Origin: Deltaproteobacteria bacterium
GTDB lineage: Bacteria; Desulfobacterota; Syntrophia; Syntrophales; UBA5619
NCBI GenBank assembly: GCA_021372695.1
Contig: JAJFTY010000036.1
Location: 1-36,274 of the forward strand
Direction: 5' to 3'
DNA: 36,274 nucleotides
In this document: positions 15,706 to 24,134 of the stretch, one piece after another
Layout: each line of letters begins with the position of its first letter
Position numbering within the stretch: position 1 is the first letter of the stretch
Notes under the pieces: generated by a model
Told to the model about the DNA's origin: nothing
The model's database searches: none
The model's input: only the letters and a program-made list of their open reading frames with translations
Program-made: the position numbers and the translations under genes

Positions 15706-16983
15706 TCAGAAGAACCAATGCATCGGAACGATGACCAGAGCCGGCCATAAAATCATGGCAAGCATGGCGACGAGTTCGGCCAGCAGGAAAGGCCAGACGC
15801 CCACCATCAGGTCGTCCATACTGGTCCCGGTCACGCCGGCCACGACGTTGAGGGTGGTGCCGACCGGCGGCGTGATCAGGCCGATACAGTTGTTGACGAT
15901 GAAGATCACGCCGAAATAGATCGGGTCGATTCCCGCCTGCTTGATGACCGGCATCAGCACGGGCGTGAGGATCATGATGGTCGGCGGGGCGTCCATGGCG
16001 GTTCCCACCACCACCACGATCACCTGGATCACGATCATGAGCAGAATCGGGCTATCCATGAAGGGTTCCAGCAGGACGAGAACATTTTCCTCAAGATGGA
16101 CGACGGCGATGAGCCAGGCGGAAACCATGGCCGCCGCCACCAGGACCATGATGATGGCGGTCGTCCGGGCGGCGCGCAGGAAGACGCTGTAGAGCTGCGA
16201 GAATTTGAGCTCCTGGTAGACGCAGGTCGCAACGAACAGGGAGTAGACAGCGGCCACGACACCCGCTTCGGTGGGGGTGAAGATGCCGAACTTGAGTCCG
16301 AAGATGATGATGAAGGGCAGCATGAGCGCCCAGGAGCCGGAGACCAGCCGACGAAGTCCCTCCTTCAGGGGAACCCGATCGGGCGGGGTCACATTCTCCT
16401 TGCGCACGACCCACCACCACGCCACGGCGCAGGAGATGCCGAGGAGGGCGCCCGGAACGATACCGGCCAGAAAGAGCTTGGTGATCGACAGACCACTGAC
16501 CACACCGAAGAGGATGAAATTGATCGAGGGCGGAATGACCGGGCCGATGATGCCCCCGCCGGCGACCAGGCCCGCCGCATACTTCTTGTCATGACCGGCA
16601 GCGACCATCATCGGCACCAGGAGCGTGGCCAGGGCCGCGGCATCGGCGGCCGCAGAACCCGACAATGAGGCGAGGACGCAGGCCGCCACGATGGTCACAT
16701 AACCCAGCCCGCCTTTGACATGGCCCACGACGGCGAAAGCGACAGCAACAATCCGCTTCGACAGGCCGCCAGTATTCATGACCTCGCCGGCCAGCATGAA
16801 GAAGGGGATCGCCATCAGGGGAAAGCTGTTCGCGCCGTTGATGAAATTCATGGCGATGATCTGGGCATCCATCAGGTCCATATAGAACATCATGGCAAGG
16901 CCGCAGGCGATCAGCGCGATGGCGATGGGCATTCCGATCGCCATTGCCCCCAACAACGAAACGATGAAGATTACAAGAATCAT
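15706..16983 (-). CDS. dctM: TRAP transporter large permease DctM
   Basis: The 425-residue large membrane subunit of a TRAP importer. About a dozen hydrophobic segments are present, with family landmarks including Phe-Phe-Met-Leu-Ala-Gly-Glu-x-Met-Asn near residue 61, the Leu-Ser-Gly-Ser-Ala-Ala-Ala-Asp segment, Ile-Pro-Pro-Ser-Ile and, near the end, Thr-Pro-Pro-Val-Gly. The length matches the family. GGGGAG is six bases before ATG 16983. It is third in the dctP-dctQ-dctM order and is followed at once by the NPD-family gene. TRAP systems drive uptake of organic acids with a sodium or proton gradient. Confidence 0.95.
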   Translation of the reverse strand: MILVIFIVSLLGAMAIGMPIAIALIACGLAMMFYMDLMDAQIIAMNFINGANSFPLMAIPFFMLAGEVMNTGGLSKRIVAVAFAVVGHVKGGLGYVTIVAACVLASLSGSAAADAAALATLLVPMMVAAGHDKKYAAGLVAGGGIIGPVIPPSINFILFGVVSGLSITKLFLAGIVPGALLGISCAVAWWWVVRKENVTPPDRVPLKEGLRRLVSGSWALMLPFIIIFGLKFGIFTPTEAGVVAAVYSLFVATCVYQELKFSQLYSVFLRAARTTAIIMVLVAAAMVSAWLIAVVHLEENVLVLLEPFMDSPILLMIVIQVIVVVVGTAMDAPPTIMILTPVLMPVIKQAGIDPIYFGVIFIVNNCIGLITPPVGTTLNVVAGVTGTSMDDLMVGVWPFLLAELVAMLAMILWPALVIVPMHWFF

Positions 16984-17046
16984 GATTCACTCCCCATAAA
17001 GGGTCCGTATAAATAAGGAGATTCGCCGATCCGCGACGGGATCGAC

Positions 17047-17598
17047 TTATAGCTTCTTTTTCTGTTTCGCGATTTCATCCTGCACGACCTCGTCTTCGGA
17101 CTCCTCGACCATGACCAACTCGTCCTCCGTCGCCCGGCCGCTCAAGATCCGATAGAGGTCGATGCATACCGCGACGATCGCGAGTGCGCTGAAAAACATA
17201 CCCGCGCCATAGAAGTAGCTCATCGGCATGTCCATGGCCGTCGACCCGACATCAAAATTGACCTTCGTCTGCAACCAGCTTCCATAAAAAAAGTAGCCAA
17301 AGCAGAGCAGCATGAGCAGGATGTTCGCCACTGCACAGATCTTCTTGCCGATCGGCGGCAACCGCATCACGAAAGAGTTGACCCCCAGATGCTGGTGCGT
17401 GAACATCGCCGCCCCACCTCCGATGAAAGTGATCCATACCAGGATGTAACGCGACAGCTCTTCCGATACCGTGATCCCGGTTCTGAAACCGTAGCGGAGC
17501 ACGACATTGCCAAAGACCAGAATCACCATGGCTGCGAGGCCGGCGACCAGGAAGTGATCGACCAACCGGAGAAAACCGGACAAGATTTTCTTGTGCAT
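17047..17598 (-). CDS. dctQ: TRAP transporter small permease DctQ
   Basis: The 183-residue small permease with four hydrophobic segments (roughly 15-33, 48-68, 87-107 and 127-147). Family features include Val-Leu-Arg-Tyr-Gly-Phe after the first helix, Trp-Ile-Thr-Phe-Ile-Gly-Gly-Gly-Ala and His-Leu-Gly-Val-Asn-Ser. The C-terminal tail is long, acidic and then Lys-rich, which is unusual but probably cytoplasmic. GGGAGG lies four bases before ATG 17598. A 13-bp hairpin separates it from the dctP gene. Confidence 0.94.
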   Translation of the reverse strand: MHKKILSGFLRLVDHFLVAGLAAMVILVFGNVVLRYGFRTGITVSEELSRYILVWITFIGGGAAMFTHQHLGVNSFVMRLPPIGKKICAVANILLMLLCFGYFFYGSWLQTKVNFDVGSTAMDMPMSYFYGAGMFFSALAIVAVCIDLYRILSGRATEDELVMVEESEDEVVQDEIAKQKKKL

Positions 17599-17609
17599 AA
17601 TACCTCCCG

Positions 17610-17648
17610 GACGACCGTCCGGAGCGGTGTCGTCCCCGGACGGTCGTC
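17610..17648. promoter_or_regulatory. Intercistronic hairpin between dctP and dctQ
   Basis: A perfect 13-bp inverted repeat, 17610-17622 with 17636-17648, around a 13-base loop fills most of the gap between dctP and dctQ. No U-run follows on the transcribed strand. The right arm begins 12 bases before the dctQ start, so the structure overlaps its leader and could both stabilise the dctP message and limit dctQ translation or read-through. The placement matches the hairpin after tctC. Confidence 0.65.
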
Positions 17649-17670
17649 ATTGACCGATGTCTGGACTTGC

Positions 17671-18687
17671 CTACTTCTTGCCGCTGCGATACTTGACGAG
17701 TTCGGCCTGGAGTTCGTTGTACAGCTCCGAGCCGAATTCGGGAACCCACTTGTCGTAGACGGATTTGATCTTATCCCGCATCCGTGCCCTCTCGGGCTCC
17801 GAAACCACATTCACCACCATGAGTTTCTTCAACTCTTCGTATCTTTTATTGTTGGCCTCGCGGTTCAGTCGTCTCTCTTCCTTGCCGCCTTCCAGGGCAG
17901 CTTGCGAGATCAGTTTCTGTTCATCGGCATTCAGCGAGTCCCAGGTCTTCTTGCTCATCAGAAAAGCCATGACGCTGTAACTGTGGTTCGTAACGGAGAG
18001 ATACTTGGTCACCTCATAGAACTTCTGGGAGGCGATGTTGTCGTATGGGTTGGCGCCCCCGTCGACCACCTTCTGCTCCAGGGCGCTGTACAACTCGCCG
18101 AAGTTCATCGGCACCGCGGCCGAGCCGAGGGTCTTGATGGTATCCATCACCAGGGGCATCGTCTGGGAGCGGAGCTTCAGGTCCGCGAAGTCCTCCACCT
18201 TCGTGATCGGATGCTTGGAGTTGTTGATCTGCTGGAATCCGAGCTCCGCGTATGAAATTACGAGAAGGCCCTTCGGGGTCAGCTTCGCGGCCACCTTCTT
18301 GCCGACGGGACCGTCGGCGATGAAATCCGCCTCCTGTTCGTTGTTGAATAGAAACGGCAGGTCGAACATGTTCAAGGCCTTGTCATGGCCGCCCAGATTA
18401 CCGGTGCTCGTCAGCGTGAAGTCGATGGTGCCGCCCTGCATGGCGGAAAAGACCGCGACATCCGATCCCAGAACGGCCCCGGGGTATACCGTGATCTTGA
18501 TCTTTCCCTTGGACAACTCCTTCACGCGATCCGCAAACCACTGCGAGCCCCGGGACTGAGCCGACTCCTTCACCGGCTGGAGCGCAAACTTGAGATTGTG
18601 ATCCCTGATCTGGGCCTGGGTTACAGCTCCCGGCACCAGCAGAGCCAAAACCAACACACTTGCCATCATCCATTTTCCGATCTTCAT
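17671..18687 (-). CDS. dctP: TRAP transporter substrate-binding protein DctP
   Basis: The 338-residue periplasmic receptor of the TRAP importer. A signal peptide is evident (Lys at 2 and 5, hydrophobic core 7-20, Thr-Gln-Ala before the mature start). The DctP-fold landmarks are visible: Gly-Gly-Thr-Ile-Asp near 85-89, Pro-Phe-Leu-Phe at 111-114, Gly-Phe-Gln-Gln at 150-153 and Arg173 in Leu-Arg-Ser-Gln, the conserved arginine that pairs with the ligand carboxylate. A carboxylic acid ligand is therefore likely. The start at 18687 follows a GGAGGAAGAGGAG tract. It begins the transporter part of the cluster, 112 bases after the CaiB-family gene. Confidence 0.95.
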   Translation of the reverse strand: MKIGKWMMASVLVLALLVPGAVTQAQIRDHNLKFALQPVKESAQSRGSQWFADRVKELSKGKIKITVYPGAVLGSDVAVFSAMQGGTIDFTLTSTGNLGGHDKALNMFDLPFLFNNEQEADFIADGPVGKKVAAKLTPKGLLVISYAELGFQQINNSKHPITKVEDFADLKLRSQTMPLVMDTIKTLGSAAVPMNFGELYSALEQKVVDGGANPYDNIASQKFYEVTKYLSVTNHSYSVMAFLMSKKTWDSLNADEQKLISQAALEGGKEERRLNREANNKRYEELKKLMVVNVVSEPERARMRDKIKSVYDKWVPEFGSELYNELQAELVKYRSGKK

Positions 18688-18730
18688 CTCCTCTTCCTCC
18701 TCTGTTTCCGTTGTTGATTTGGACGCTTGC

Positions 18731-18748
18731 CCGCCGGATTTCCGGCGG
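18731..18748. promoter_or_regulatory. Short perfect hairpin upstream of dctP
   Basis: An 8-bp inverted repeat with a 2-base centre (7 bp with a 4-base loop) lies in the 112-base gap between the CaiB-family gene and dctP. No U-run follows, so a terminator is not supported. It may mark a processing point between the enzyme and transporter parts of the transcript. Confidence 0.4.
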
Positions 18749-18799
18749 CCGGCTCATTTCACGTTTCACACGACCTTCGACCGGCGAAACGATCGATTT

Positions 18800-20071
18800 T
18801 CATCCTTTTGCAGACGGTTCCGCATACAACACACCCTCGTCCAGCATCGCTTTGATTTCCGCTGCCCCGTAGCCGAGTTCGGCCGCGATTTCCCGGTTGT
18901 GCTGCCCGATCATCGGCGCGATGGTTCTGGGCGTGACATCGCAGTCGGAAAACTTGAACGGAATGTTCGACAGCTTGATCCGGCCGAGGACAGGGTGCTC
19001 CTGCTCGATAACCAAACCACGCGCCGCTGTTTGCGGATCGGCCAGGACTTCATCGATCCGGTTGATGGGCGCGCATGCCACATCCGCCGCATCGAGCGCG
19101 GCAATGCAGGCCTTCACCGAGGGCTGCTCCAGAGCCCATTTTCGTACGAGCGCGAGGATCTCCTTATTGTGGGCATTGCGGCCCTCGGCGCCGTAGAACC
19201 GCGCATCCGCCGCCAGCGCATCCCCTCCGATGAGCTTGGCCAGCCGCTTCCAGGAGGCGTCCATCTGCGCCGCGATCACCAGATTTCCGTCACGCGCCGG
19301 GAAGACGCCGTAGACCGTCGATTGGGGAAGGTCGTGTCCGGTCTGGACTGGGATCTCCCTGCCCCCGCTCAGCGTATAGCATTGGATGGCATAGTCGTGC
19401 ATGGCGACCATGCAGTCGTAAAGCGCGATGTCCAGGTGCTGACCCTTCTGCGAACGCACGCGCCCGAGCAGCGCTGCGCAGATGGCCGCTACGGCGTTGG
19501 TCGCCGTGTGGATATCGGCGATCGGCATGCGCAGGAGCGGGGGCGGCTGACCCGGCACCCCGAGTTGCGCCATGGCCCCGCTTCTTGCTTCGGCGATCGC
19601 TCCGTAACCCGGGCGCGGCGAATCGGGACCCGTGTAGCCGAACGCCGATATGGAGCAATAGATCAGCCGGGGATTGATTTTGGACAACTCCTCATAGCCG
19701 AGCCCCAGCTTTTTGAGCGCACCGGGACGGTAGTTCTCGATAAACACATCGGCAGTTGCGACCAGTTTGCGCAGTAATTCGAGACCGCGGGGGTCTTTCG
19801 TGTTGACGCACAACCCCTTCTTGCCCATGTTCTGGAGCAGGTAGTAGCCGCTGATGCCCTCCGGGGTCAGGTAAGTGTGCGTCCGGCTCGGGTCGCCCTC
19901 CTTCGGCCGCTCCACCTTGATGACCTCTGCTCCCATACCCGCCAGGCAGCGCGAAGCGTAGGGGCCGGCCAGAAATTGCGTATAATCTACCACGCGAATC
20001 CCCGCCAGCGGAAGGGCCTGCTGCGAAGCCGCGCCTGGGGCTTCGACCTTTTGATCGTTTCGTTCCGTCAT
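18800..20071 (-). CDS. CaiB/BaiF family III CoA-transferase
   Basis: A 423-residue class III CoA-transferase, an intertwined-dimer enzyme that moves CoA between acyl-CoA esters and free carboxylates through an aspartyl-CoA intermediate. The N-terminal Gly-Ile-Arg-Val-Val-Asp-Tyr-Thr-Gln and Ala-Gly-Pro-Tyr-Ala-Ser segments, Ala-Glu-Val-Ile-Lys-Val-Glu-Arg-Pro, Glu-Asn-Tyr-Arg-Pro-Gly, and the probable catalytic Asp186 (Ile-Ala-Asp-Ile) are all present. The reading frame is open back to 20173, but I start at the second of two adjacent ATGs (20071), which has AGGAG five bases upstream. This enzyme is the likely activator of the acid imported by the neighbouring TRAP system, or a CoA shuttle between intermediate and product. 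The specific acid is unknown. Confidence 0.93.
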   Translation of the reverse strand: MTERNDQKVEAPGAASQQALPLAGIRVVDYTQFLAGPYASRCLAGMGAEVIKVERPKEGDPSRTHTYLTPEGISGYYLLQNMGKKGLCVNTKDPRGLELLRKLVATADVFIENYRPGALKKLGLGYEELSKINPRLIYCSISAFGYTGPDSPRPGYGAIAEARSGAMAQLGVPGQPPPLLRMPIADIHTATNAVAAICAALLGRVRSQKGQHLDIALYDCMVAMHDYAIQCYTLSGGREIPVQTGHDLPQSTVYGVFPARDGNLVIAAQMDASWKRLAKLIGGDALAADARFYGAEGRNAHNKEILALVRKWALEQPSVKACIAALDAADVACAPINRIDEVLADPQTAARGLVIEQEHPVLGRIKLSNIPFKFSDCDVTPRTIAPMIGQHNREIAAELGYGAAEIKAMLDEGVLYAEPSAKG

Positions 20072-20111
20072 CATCGCTCCTCTTCTTCCCCTCATCATAT
20101 GCAGGGGGTGA

Positions 20112-21089
20112 TCACATTTCTGCTTCGACATCCTTGGCAACCATTTTGGGAATGCCGCCTTCGCAGGGCACACTCAGATTGCACTTGGCGCAACCCCAGC
20201 GGGTCACGTACAGCGCGTGTATCCGGGTTTCGATATAGGTGTTGCAGATCTCCTTGTTTTTCCCCTCCCGGGTGATGGCTCCCGAAGGACAACGCTCGAT
20301 ACAGGCGCCGCAACCGCCATTCGTCAAATACGGGCAATATTCATTTGGATGCTTGTATTTGCGCCGCGAGGGCGTCAATATCAGGGTGGTCACCACGCTT
20401 CCGTAGCGACCGGCGCACCCCTTCTCGCTGATGAGGGCCCGGTGCAGACCGAAGGTCCCTAAGCCCGCGGCGAAGGCGACATGCCGCTCCGACCAGTTGG
20501 AGGTCATTCCGGCATTCATGAATTGACCCGGCCACAGGGCCGCGCCTGCAAAACGGGCCGGGAGGGGTATCTTGCTCGGCGGGTATTTCATGTAGCGGGG
20601 ATCGAAAGTCGGGGCAACGGCGTCCCCGCCCATGCCTCTGATCAAACCGATCAGGAACGTTCTGACGAAATCATTGAAGGATTCGCCCTCGATCCTGGAC
20701 GAAAGCCATCCTTCGGAAGGCATGCCTGAATGGCGATTGCTGTCCCTCACTGCCTGGGTGAAAGGAAGAAAATAAGAGACGACAGACCGGGCCCCTTCCA
20801 ACCACTCGCCGGGGCGACGGAATTCCGGTCCGATGATTCCCGGCTCCTTGAATCGATCAAACCAGGGGTCATCGGCCGCGGCGAAACCCACCAGCGGACG
20901 GTCATACATCCTGATGCCGCCATGCTCTTTGAGGGCATTCCGGGATTCCGATTCCACGAATTCGATCAGCTTACTTCCAATCAACCGATCATTACGGGTC
21001 TGCAATGCGAAAAAACCTCTCTTCCGGATGGATCCTTCGACTTCTGCGGCCACCGAAAAAACCAGTCTCCCCGATCGGCGCCTTTGCAT
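20112..21089 (-). CDS. QueG-like double [4Fe-4S] protein
   Basis: A protein related to epoxyqueuosine reductase (QueG) and other COG1600-type Fe-S proteins, up to 325 residues. Two ferredoxin-like Cys sets near the C-terminus are visible: Cys-x7-Cys-x2-Cys-x3-Cys-Pro, then a lone Cys followed by Cys-x2-Cys-x5-Cys. The N-terminal Pro-Leu-Val-Gly-Phe-Ala-Ala-Ala-Asp-Asp-Pro segment is typical of anaerobic members found with catabolic genes rather than tRNA-modification genes. The start is uncertain: ATG 21089 has no ribosome site, and a TTG near 21005 after GAGAGG is an alternative nearer to where homology begins. A role as an electron-transfer or reductase component of this pathway is inferred. 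Confidence 0.82.
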   Translation of the reverse strand: MQRRRSGRLVFSVAAEVEGSIRKRGFFALQTRNDRLIGSKLIEFVESESRNALKEHGGIRMYDRPLVGFAAADDPWFDRFKEPGIIGPEFRRPGEWLEGARSVVSYFLPFTQAVRDSNRHSGMPSEGWLSSRIEGESFNDFVRTFLIGLIRGMGGDAVAPTFDPRYMKYPPSKIPLPARFAGAALWPGQFMNAGMTSNWSERHVAFAAGLGTFGLHRALISEKGCAGRYGSVVTTLILTPSRRKYKHPNEYCPYLTNGGCGACIERCPSGAITREGKNKEICNTYIETRIHALYVTRWGCAKCNLSVPCEGGIPKMVAKDVEAEM

Positions 21090-21110
21090 GGCCGCGCCGG
21101 CAGCACCGAA

Positions 21111-21851
21111 TTAATACGTTGCCCGGCCGCCGGAGATATCGAAGGTGAACCCGGTGGTGAAAGTGCATTCCGGACTCGCCATCCAGGCCACCAATGCCGC
21201 AATCTCCGGGATCTGCAGAAAGCGTCCCATCGGAATTTTGCTCTTGGCGGCTGCAATGTGCTCCGGCGTCATCTCCTTCAGCAGGTCGGTTTCGGCGATG
21301 ACCGGTGCGAGGGCGTTGACCAGCACCCCGGAATCGGTCAGCTCCTTGGCCAGCGCCTTGGTAAAGCCGATCACCCCCGCCTTCGACGCCGAATAGGCGG
21401 CGATGCCGGGCATGCCCTCTTTGCCCGCGATCGACGCGATGTTGACGATCCGACCATATTTGCGGGCCCGCATCTGCGGCACGACAGCGCGGCAGCAGTG
21501 GAAGACGCCGTTGAGGTTCACCGCCAGCACCCGATTCCATTCGTCGAGCGGGTATTCGGGAACCGGCTTCACCATGCCGTTGATCCCGGCATCGTTGACG
21601 AGGATGTCGATACGTTCGACCGCTTTCAGGGTCGCAGCCAGACCTGCCTCGACGGAAGCGTAATCCGCCACATCCACATGGAACATCGCCGCTGGCGTAA
21701 AACCGGCTGCCCCGGCGTCAAATGCCGATAGATTGAGATCCCAAATGACGATGCGGCAGCCCTCCTGGGCAAGGCGCTGCGCGATTCCCCTGCCGATTCC
21801 CCTTGCGCCGCCCGTCACGATGGCGACCTGTCCTTCCATACCTCGTACCAT
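21111..21851 (-). CDS. Classical short-chain dehydrogenase/reductase
   Basis: A 246-residue classical SDR, probably an NAD(P)-dependent hydroxyacyl or 3-oxoacyl oxidoreductase of the FabG type. The cofactor motif Thr-Gly-Gly-Ala-Arg-Gly-Ile-Gly is at 13-20, and Asp38 after the second strand suggests NAD preference. Asn86-Asp87-Ala-Gly replaces the usual Asn-Asn-Ala-Gly. Catalytic Ser140, Tyr153 and Lys157 are in place. I start at ATG 21851, with AAGGAG nine bases upstream; the open frame back to 21896 adds unrelated residues. It precedes the Fe-S protein by about 21 bases and follows the alcohol dehydrogenase gene. Confidence 0.93.
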   Translation of the reverse strand: MVRGMEGQVAIVTGGARGIGRGIAQRLAQEGCRIVIWDLNLSAFDAGAAGFTPAAMFHVDVADYASVEAGLAATLKAVERIDILVNDAGINGMVKPVPEYPLDEWNRVLAVNLNGVFHCCRAVVPQMRARKYGRIVNIASIAGKEGMPGIAAYSASKAGVIGFTKALAKELTDSGVLVNALAPVIAETDLLKEMTPEHIAAAKSKIPMGRFLQIPEIAALVAWMASPECTFTTGFTFDISGGRATY

Positions 21852-21981
21852 AATCCAAAACTCCTTCTCCCGAAAAGGATCGTCTCCTGATCCCATTCAT
21901 GACCCAGCGAGCGGTCGGGGGAATGCTGCCAGCATCCCCCCCGAACGTCCGATGGTCTGTTTTTCCGATTCACGAAATCCG

Positions 21982-23013
21982 TTACATCACAAACAGAATC
22001 TTTGCCGCCTCCCCGGCCTTGAACGCCTCGAACGCCTCGTTCACCTCATCCAGGCGGAACGGACGGCTGACGATCGGCTCCGCCGTCACCTTCCCGTATT
22101 CCACCCAGCGGATTCCCCTCCTGAACCAGCGCGGGATCGAGGCGGTTTCCGCCCAGACCTGGAGGCCGCTGCGGACCATGTTCAGGGGGCTGATCGTCGC
22201 CTCGGGATAGAGGCCGAAGAGCATCACCCGGCCACTGGCGGCGGCCAGGTTGATCGCCAGCCCCACCGTCGAGGGGTGGCTCGCCGTCTCGACGACGATG
22301 TCACAGCCCAGCCCTCCGGTGAGCGCCTTCACCTCCGTAACCACGTCCACCTTGCTCCCATTGACGATATGGTCCGCGCCGAGTTTCCGGGCCATCTCGA
22401 ACCGTTTCGCATCCTGGTCCAGACCGATCACGATGACCTTGGCGGCGCCTGCCGCCTTGAAGGCCTGGACATGGAACAGGCCGATGGCGCCGGGACCGAT
22501 GATGGCCACCGTTTCGGCCAGTTGCGGTTTGAGGTATTCGAAGGTGCGCACCGCCAGGTTGATCGGTTCGACGCAGGCGGCGTTGGTCATCGACACCGAG
22601 TCGGGCACCTTGAAGGCCGTGAACGACGGAACCGTGACGTATTCGGCGAAGGTCCCGCCGCGGGTGATCCCCAGGTGGGTCCAGCTTGTGCAATGGTGCG
22701 GAGACCCGTCCAGACAATTTCCGCACACGCCGCAGCCCCAGATGGGGTCCAGACTGACCTTGTCTCCCACCTTCAGGTTCGTGACCCCCTGGCCCACCGC
22801 CGAAACGATGCCGGCGCCCTCATGCCCCATGATGAGCGGGAACGGCAGCGGCGACCGGCCTTTATACAAACCCCTGTAGATCATCACGTCGCTGTAGCAG
22901 ATCCCCGACGCTCCCATCTTCACGAGGATCTCACCGCACTGGGGCTCCGGCATCGGCAGATCCCTCACTTCGACGGCGCCCGCCTCTGCGCTGACTTTGA
23001 CAATCGCTTTCAT
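21982..23013 (-). CDS. Zinc-dependent alcohol dehydrogenase (MDR family), second copy
   Basis: A 343-residue zinc-dependent dehydrogenase. Catalytic zinc ligands Cys39 and His64-Glu65 and structural zinc ligands Cys94, Cys97, Cys100 and Cys108 are present, and the coenzyme-binding Gly-Pro-Gly-Ala-Ile-Gly is near 173-178. It is only distantly similar to the alcohol dehydrogenase at 2105-3088, so it is not a recent duplicate. AAGGAT precedes the ATG. It follows the Gfo/Idh/MocA gene by 15 bases, which suggests that the two dehydrogenases act on consecutive hydroxyl groups of a polyhydroxylated acid. The substrate is unknown. Confidence 0.93.
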   Translation of the reverse strand: MKAIVKVSAEAGAVEVRDLPMPEPQCGEILVKMGASGICYSDVMIYRGLYKGRSPLPFPLIMGHEGAGIVSAVGQGVTNLKVGDKVSLDPIWGCGVCGNCLDGSPHHCTSWTHLGITRGGTFAEYVTVPSFTAFKVPDSVSMTNAACVEPINLAVRTFEYLKPQLAETVAIIGPGAIGLFHVQAFKAAGAAKVIVIGLDQDAKRFEMARKLGADHIVNGSKVDVVTEVKALTGGLGCDIVVETASHPSTVGLAINLAAASGRVMLFGLYPEATISPLNMVRSGLQVWAETASIPRWFRRGIRWVEYGKVTAEPIVSRPFRLDEVNEAFEAFKAGEAAKILFVM

Positions 23014-23028
23014 CTCGGCATCCTTTCT

Positions 23029-24072
23029 CTAAAAGACGACGGCCTTGCCCGTCTCGCTCGATTGTTCGATCGCCAGTGTAACCTGAAGTGTCTTCCTGGC
23101 GTCTTCGCCGCTGCAGATGGGCAGCTCTTTGCCCTGAATCACCCTGCCGAAATGCTTGAGCTGCCTTTCGTAGGGGTCTTCCCGATCGACCTTGAGCCCC
23201 GTCTCGTCGAGGGGAAACTGCCACCCCGCCTTGGCCTCATCCCGATAGAAGGTCTTGCGCAACTGCGGGAAGTCGATCGTCCCTTCCGTGCCGAAGTAGT
23301 GATAGCAGGTCTTCTGGGCATGGTAGAAGAAGAGGTTCTCCTGGGTGTTCGCCTCGTAGGCCACGTTTCCGGGCGCACTGTCGGTGAAGAAGATCGTCGC
23401 TATCGCGTCGTTCTCGAGCCTGAGGCTGACGGCGATCGAATCGGCGACCTCGAATTTCCGGGCGCCGTGGCTGACTTCCGCAGAGATCCGGGTGATATCG
23501 CCGCAGACGTAGCGGAGGTTGTCGATCTCGTGGATCACGTTGATCAGGATCGGACCCGCGCCTTTTTTCGTCCGCCAGGCAAAGGGGCCTGCGAAATAGT
23601 TTTTCGGCTTGAGGATGGCCCAGACGGCATTGACCCCGATCAGTTTCCCGATCCCGCCGCCCCGGACCGTCTCCCGCAGGGCGTTGATGTAGGGATTGTG
23701 GCGCCGGTGATGGCCGATCATCAGGTGCACGCCGTTTTTCTTGGCCGCCGCACAAAGGGCGTCCGCCTCGGCCAGCGTTCCGGCGATGGGTTTTTCCACG
23801 AGCAGATGGATCCCCTTTTCCGCACAGGTCTTCCCCACCGGGAGGTGCAGATCGTTCGGGACCGCGGCCACAACGCCGTCGATCTTCTCCTTGGCGATCA
23901 TCTCCTCGTAGGACTTGTAGTAGGGCACCCCCAGCGTTTCCGCCGTCTGACGATGCTTTTCATCGACGTCCGAGACGGCGACAAATTCCAGTTCTTCGAT
24001 CTTACGCAACGTTTCCGCATGCAGCTTTCCGATCATTCCCAAACCGATGACCGCCAATCGCGCCTTTCCCAT
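23029..24072 (-). CDS. Gfo/Idh/MocA-family oxidoreductase
   Basis: A 347-residue NAD(P)-dependent dehydrogenase of the glucose-fructose oxidoreductase / inositol dehydrogenase family. The N-terminal Gly-Leu-Gly-Met-Ile-Gly Rossmann motif (10-15), the family signature Glu-Lys-Pro at 93-95, and the His-Glu-Ile-Asp-Asn segment holding the usual catalytic His/Asp area are present. Members oxidise cyclitols, sugars and sugar acids, and some act on quinate- or shikimate-like rings. GGAGG is four bases before ATG 24072. It lies between the old-yellow-enzyme-type flavoprotein and a zinc alcohol dehydrogenase in one probable operon, consistent with breakdown of a polyhydroxylated ring acid. Confidence 0.93.
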   Translation of the reverse strand: MGKARLAVIGLGMIGKLHAETLRKIEELEFVAVSDVDEKHRQTAETLGVPYYKSYEEMIAKEKIDGVVAAVPNDLHLPVGKTCAEKGIHLLVEKPIAGTLAEADALCAAAKKNGVHLMIGHHRRHNPYINALRETVRGGGIGKLIGVNAVWAILKPKNYFAGPFAWRTKKGAGPILINVIHEIDNLRYVCGDITRISAEVSHGARKFEVADSIAVSLRLENDAIATIFFTDSAPGNVAYEANTQENLFFYHAQKTCYHYFGTEGTIDFPQLRKTFYRDEAKAGWQFPLDETGLKVDREDPYERQLKHFGRVIQGKELPICSGEDARKTLQVTLAIEQSSETGKAVVF

Positions 24073-24134
24073 AACGCCTCCTTACCGTCGTATTGTCCGT
24101 TTCCGCTCTGTTCGCATCCCTGCGACCGCGTTTT

